From Lepeophtheirus salmonis (taxonomy: Eukaryota; Arthropoda; Copepoda; Siphonostomatoida; Caligidae), in the NCBI RefSeq assembly GCF_016086655.4, contig NC_052139.2, positions 372,001-436,000 on the forward strand: DNA of 64,000 nt, given 5' to 3'. Every line of letters starts with the position of its first letter. The first letter of the stretch is position 1. The position numbers and the translations under genes were made by a program. Positions 62,272 through 64,000 of the stretch are shown one piece after another. The notes beneath the pieces are model-generated. The model searched no databases, had not been told where the DNA came from, and saw only the letters and a program-made list of their open reading frames with translations.

Positions 62272-62400
62272 CAGCGCTAGGCAGTAAAACGTGGACTGTA
62301 AAAAAATATTAATTTTCTCACTTATATATCAAGTATATTTTGTGATTTTTTTGACATTCTGGTTCATCCCACTCTGGTACTCAACAAACTTTAATAAAAA
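62272..62400 (+). mobile_element. Isolated terminal region of a Tc1/mariner element
   Basis: After a TA, the sequence CAGCGCTAGGCAGTAAAACG followed by TGGACTG matches 19 of 27 bases with the left end of the element at 26363. The likeness continues through TTTTGTGATTTTTTTGACAT and a CATCCCACTCTGGTACTCAACAA-like stretch matching 26430-26490. No transposase or opposite end follows before the hAT relic begins. Confidence 0.5.
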
Positions 62401-62668
62401 ATCCTAAAAAAGAGAAGTTAAATTGTTTAATTAAACAACAATTTTATTTAATATCACTTTTACAATGCATTTCTCCTAATTGTATAAAATTGAAATAAAA
62501 AAATACACTTTTAATGAGATTTTATAAAGATTATGAAAAAATAGGGACACTAAATTACACATTTTAATAAATTAGACAATAAGTACACATTCTTAAAGAC
62601 CTTCAATCTTTTTATCAGAACATTATTTGCAAATTCAAATAGTCAGGCATGATTTTAAAAACTTGAAT
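62401..62668. other. Spacer, possibly hAT 3' region
   Basis: A/T-rich sequence between the isolated Tc1 end and the hAT stop codon. It may contain the hAT 3' end, but no terminal repeat is identifiable because the other end is outside the window. Confidence 0.35.
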
Positions 62669-64000
62669 CTATTCTGGTCTAGTTTTTGCACCTGATACTA
62701 GGCATCTTTTTGCCTGATCGAGTGCATCAACATCAGGTATAATGTCCTGACTGGCTGTAACTCTTATAATGTCCTTTAAGTGCTTTTTAATTAGCTTAGA
62801 ACACAATTTTGTTTTATTGATATTCATAACAGAGATATTAGATACTGATAAAATGTGTTCAGACCAACTGAGTTAAATTTTTCCTTCAAATCTACATCAT
62901 ATTGCTGATCAATTATTTCTAGCTGGATGTTGTTCGTAAACCTAATGGGTTGGATTGTGAGAGGTGAGCTAAAAGCTGAAAATTTTGTCTCAAGTTCACT
63001 AAATACATGAAATCGTGTTTTAAAATCTCCCAGGAATCCTGCACTCTTGTCTCTGTATCGCTTCAAGTCGGTATTATGTCTTTCTTTGCACAAATTTCTA
63101 AGGTATGGAAAATGAGCAGGGTCGTCACTTTCCATTTGGGTCTTCCACAAAGCCAGCTTCAAATATAATGTGTTAATTTTGTCATAAAACTGTATGACAA
63201 CTTTTTTGCGTCCTAGCAAAATTTTGTAAAGGCTGTTCAAGTATCCAGTAATATCAACTAAACATGCTAGACCCTGTAGCCATTGCTGGGATTATAATTC
63301 CTGAACTGTTTTTCCTTTTTTTCTCCCCAAAATGACTGTTCTCCTCTCGTAGATCATAGAAATGCATCAGCACAGCGCCTTCTGTTCACTGTGATATGGC
63401 AGGCTGTGTTTAATATTCCTGTCACGAAGAAAGGTTTCAAACTAAGGATGGATTAGCCCTTTGGCTCGGATAAAAATTTTACAGTTCGAACAACCACCTC
63501 CATAACGTGGTCCATTTTCCTGGACTTACAACACAATGCCTCAGGGTGCAAAATACTATGGAATGCCCGGAAGCAAGCTCTCTATTGTGAATTTGTACTT
63601 TTGCTTTGAGCTTTGTCACGACCCAGTCCGTTTTTCCGTTCAAGGATGGTGCGCCATCTGTATCAATGCAGACAGTACGTGACCAGTCCAGTCCCACTCT
63701 GTCCGGTGGAGCTACGACCGACACAAAAATGGTATTATCAAGTCAAGGGTAAATATCACCAATTGACCCAAATCCGTGATGTCAGTGCTCTCGTCAATTG
63801 TAACGGAAAATCTAACTAAACACCCAACTCTTTGGTTTAATTGAAAAGTCAAATCTTCTGATAGCTCCGAAATCCACTCTACTGTCATATTCTTCATCAG
63901 GCTGATATTGTCAAAGGCTTGTCGCTTCTCCGGACAAGAAAGTTTAGTCGGCCTTCAATATGCATCTTTTAACAAAGTCACCGTCAGAGTACAGCTTTGA
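62669..64000 (-). mobile_element. hAT transposase pseudogene (GTF2IRD2/EPM2AIP1-like group), truncated by the window edge
   Basis: Minus-strand pieces run in family order from the right edge. SDGDFVKRCI leads to WISELSEDLTFQL and VTIDESTDITDLGQLVIF, with the first catalytic Asp. Then come RVGLDWSRTVCIDTDGAPS (second catalytic Asp), MDHVMEVVVRTVKF, and a decayed HYSEVRWLS-like block. A 138-codon frame follows with INTLYLKLALWKTQ, PAHFPYLRNLC and YDVDLKEKFNSVGLNTFYQY. The C-terminal dimerisation block reads SVMNINKTKLCSKLIKKHLK and DIIRV, ending in TAG at about 62669. Between FYQYL and SVMN about 30 residues, including the C.QLF stretch, are deleted with a frameshift. Stops and shifts elsewhere confirm a pseudogene. 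The start lies beyond base 64000. Confidence 0.85.

Noticed and set aside
1..64000. CRISPR array, bacterial operon, prophage or defence cluster
   Set aside because: No regularly spaced identical repeats, no closely packed genes, and the sequence is plainly eukaryotic.

Overview
The window looks like intergenic nuclear DNA from an arthropod. It is very A+T-rich (roughly 70 % by eye, not counted), has long homopolymer A/T runs, lacks operon-like gene packing, and has almost no long open frames. The density of decayed Tc1/mariner elements of the DD37D type, together with a single-domain chitin-binding (peritrophin-type) secreted protein gene, fits a crustacean and would suit a parasitic copepod such as a sea louse. 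The species assignment is inference, not something the sequence proves.

Only one gene can be supported with confidence: a 131-residue secreted protein with one six-cysteine chitin-binding domain at 8959-9354 (+). It has a TATA box upstream and a polyadenylation signal downstream. Two other short open stretches on the minus strand (3845-4234 and 31839-32084) have more balanced base composition than their surroundings and may be exons or gene fragments. I cannot name them.

Everything else I can recognise is mobile-element debris. There are DD37D-type Tc1/mariner remnants at 10293-11024, 12709-13310, 19647-20889, 23749-24048, 26363-27411, 48940-50190, 50512-51356, 57354-57915 and probably 59238-59965. 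Smaller Tc1/mariner scraps lie at 24520-24670, 29144-29242 and 38340-38720, and a single terminal repeat at 62272-62400. Classical DD34D mariner remnants are at 21970-22745, 30566-31383, 32345-32535 and 34430-34910. A non-LTR retrotransposon lacking its reverse transcriptase core lies at 40330-42600 (-). A hAT transposase relic (62669-64000, -) runs off the right edge. Non-coding elements with terminal inverted repeats are at 1789-2497, 11540-12058 and 50453-51395, the last with a Tc1 element nested in it. Two unnamed dispersed repeat families (A and B below) recur across the window, and tandem repeats of 16 bp and about 69 bp are present.

No transposase has an intact frame. There is no sign of an operon, CRISPR array, tRNA or rRNA gene, and I found no new multi-gene system. 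The more informative observations are structural: two Tc1 copies sharing one internal deletion, an insertion nested inside a palindromic element, a re-ordered Tc1 fragment bounded by near-identical 85-bp direct repeats, and a multi-copy unclassified repeat family.
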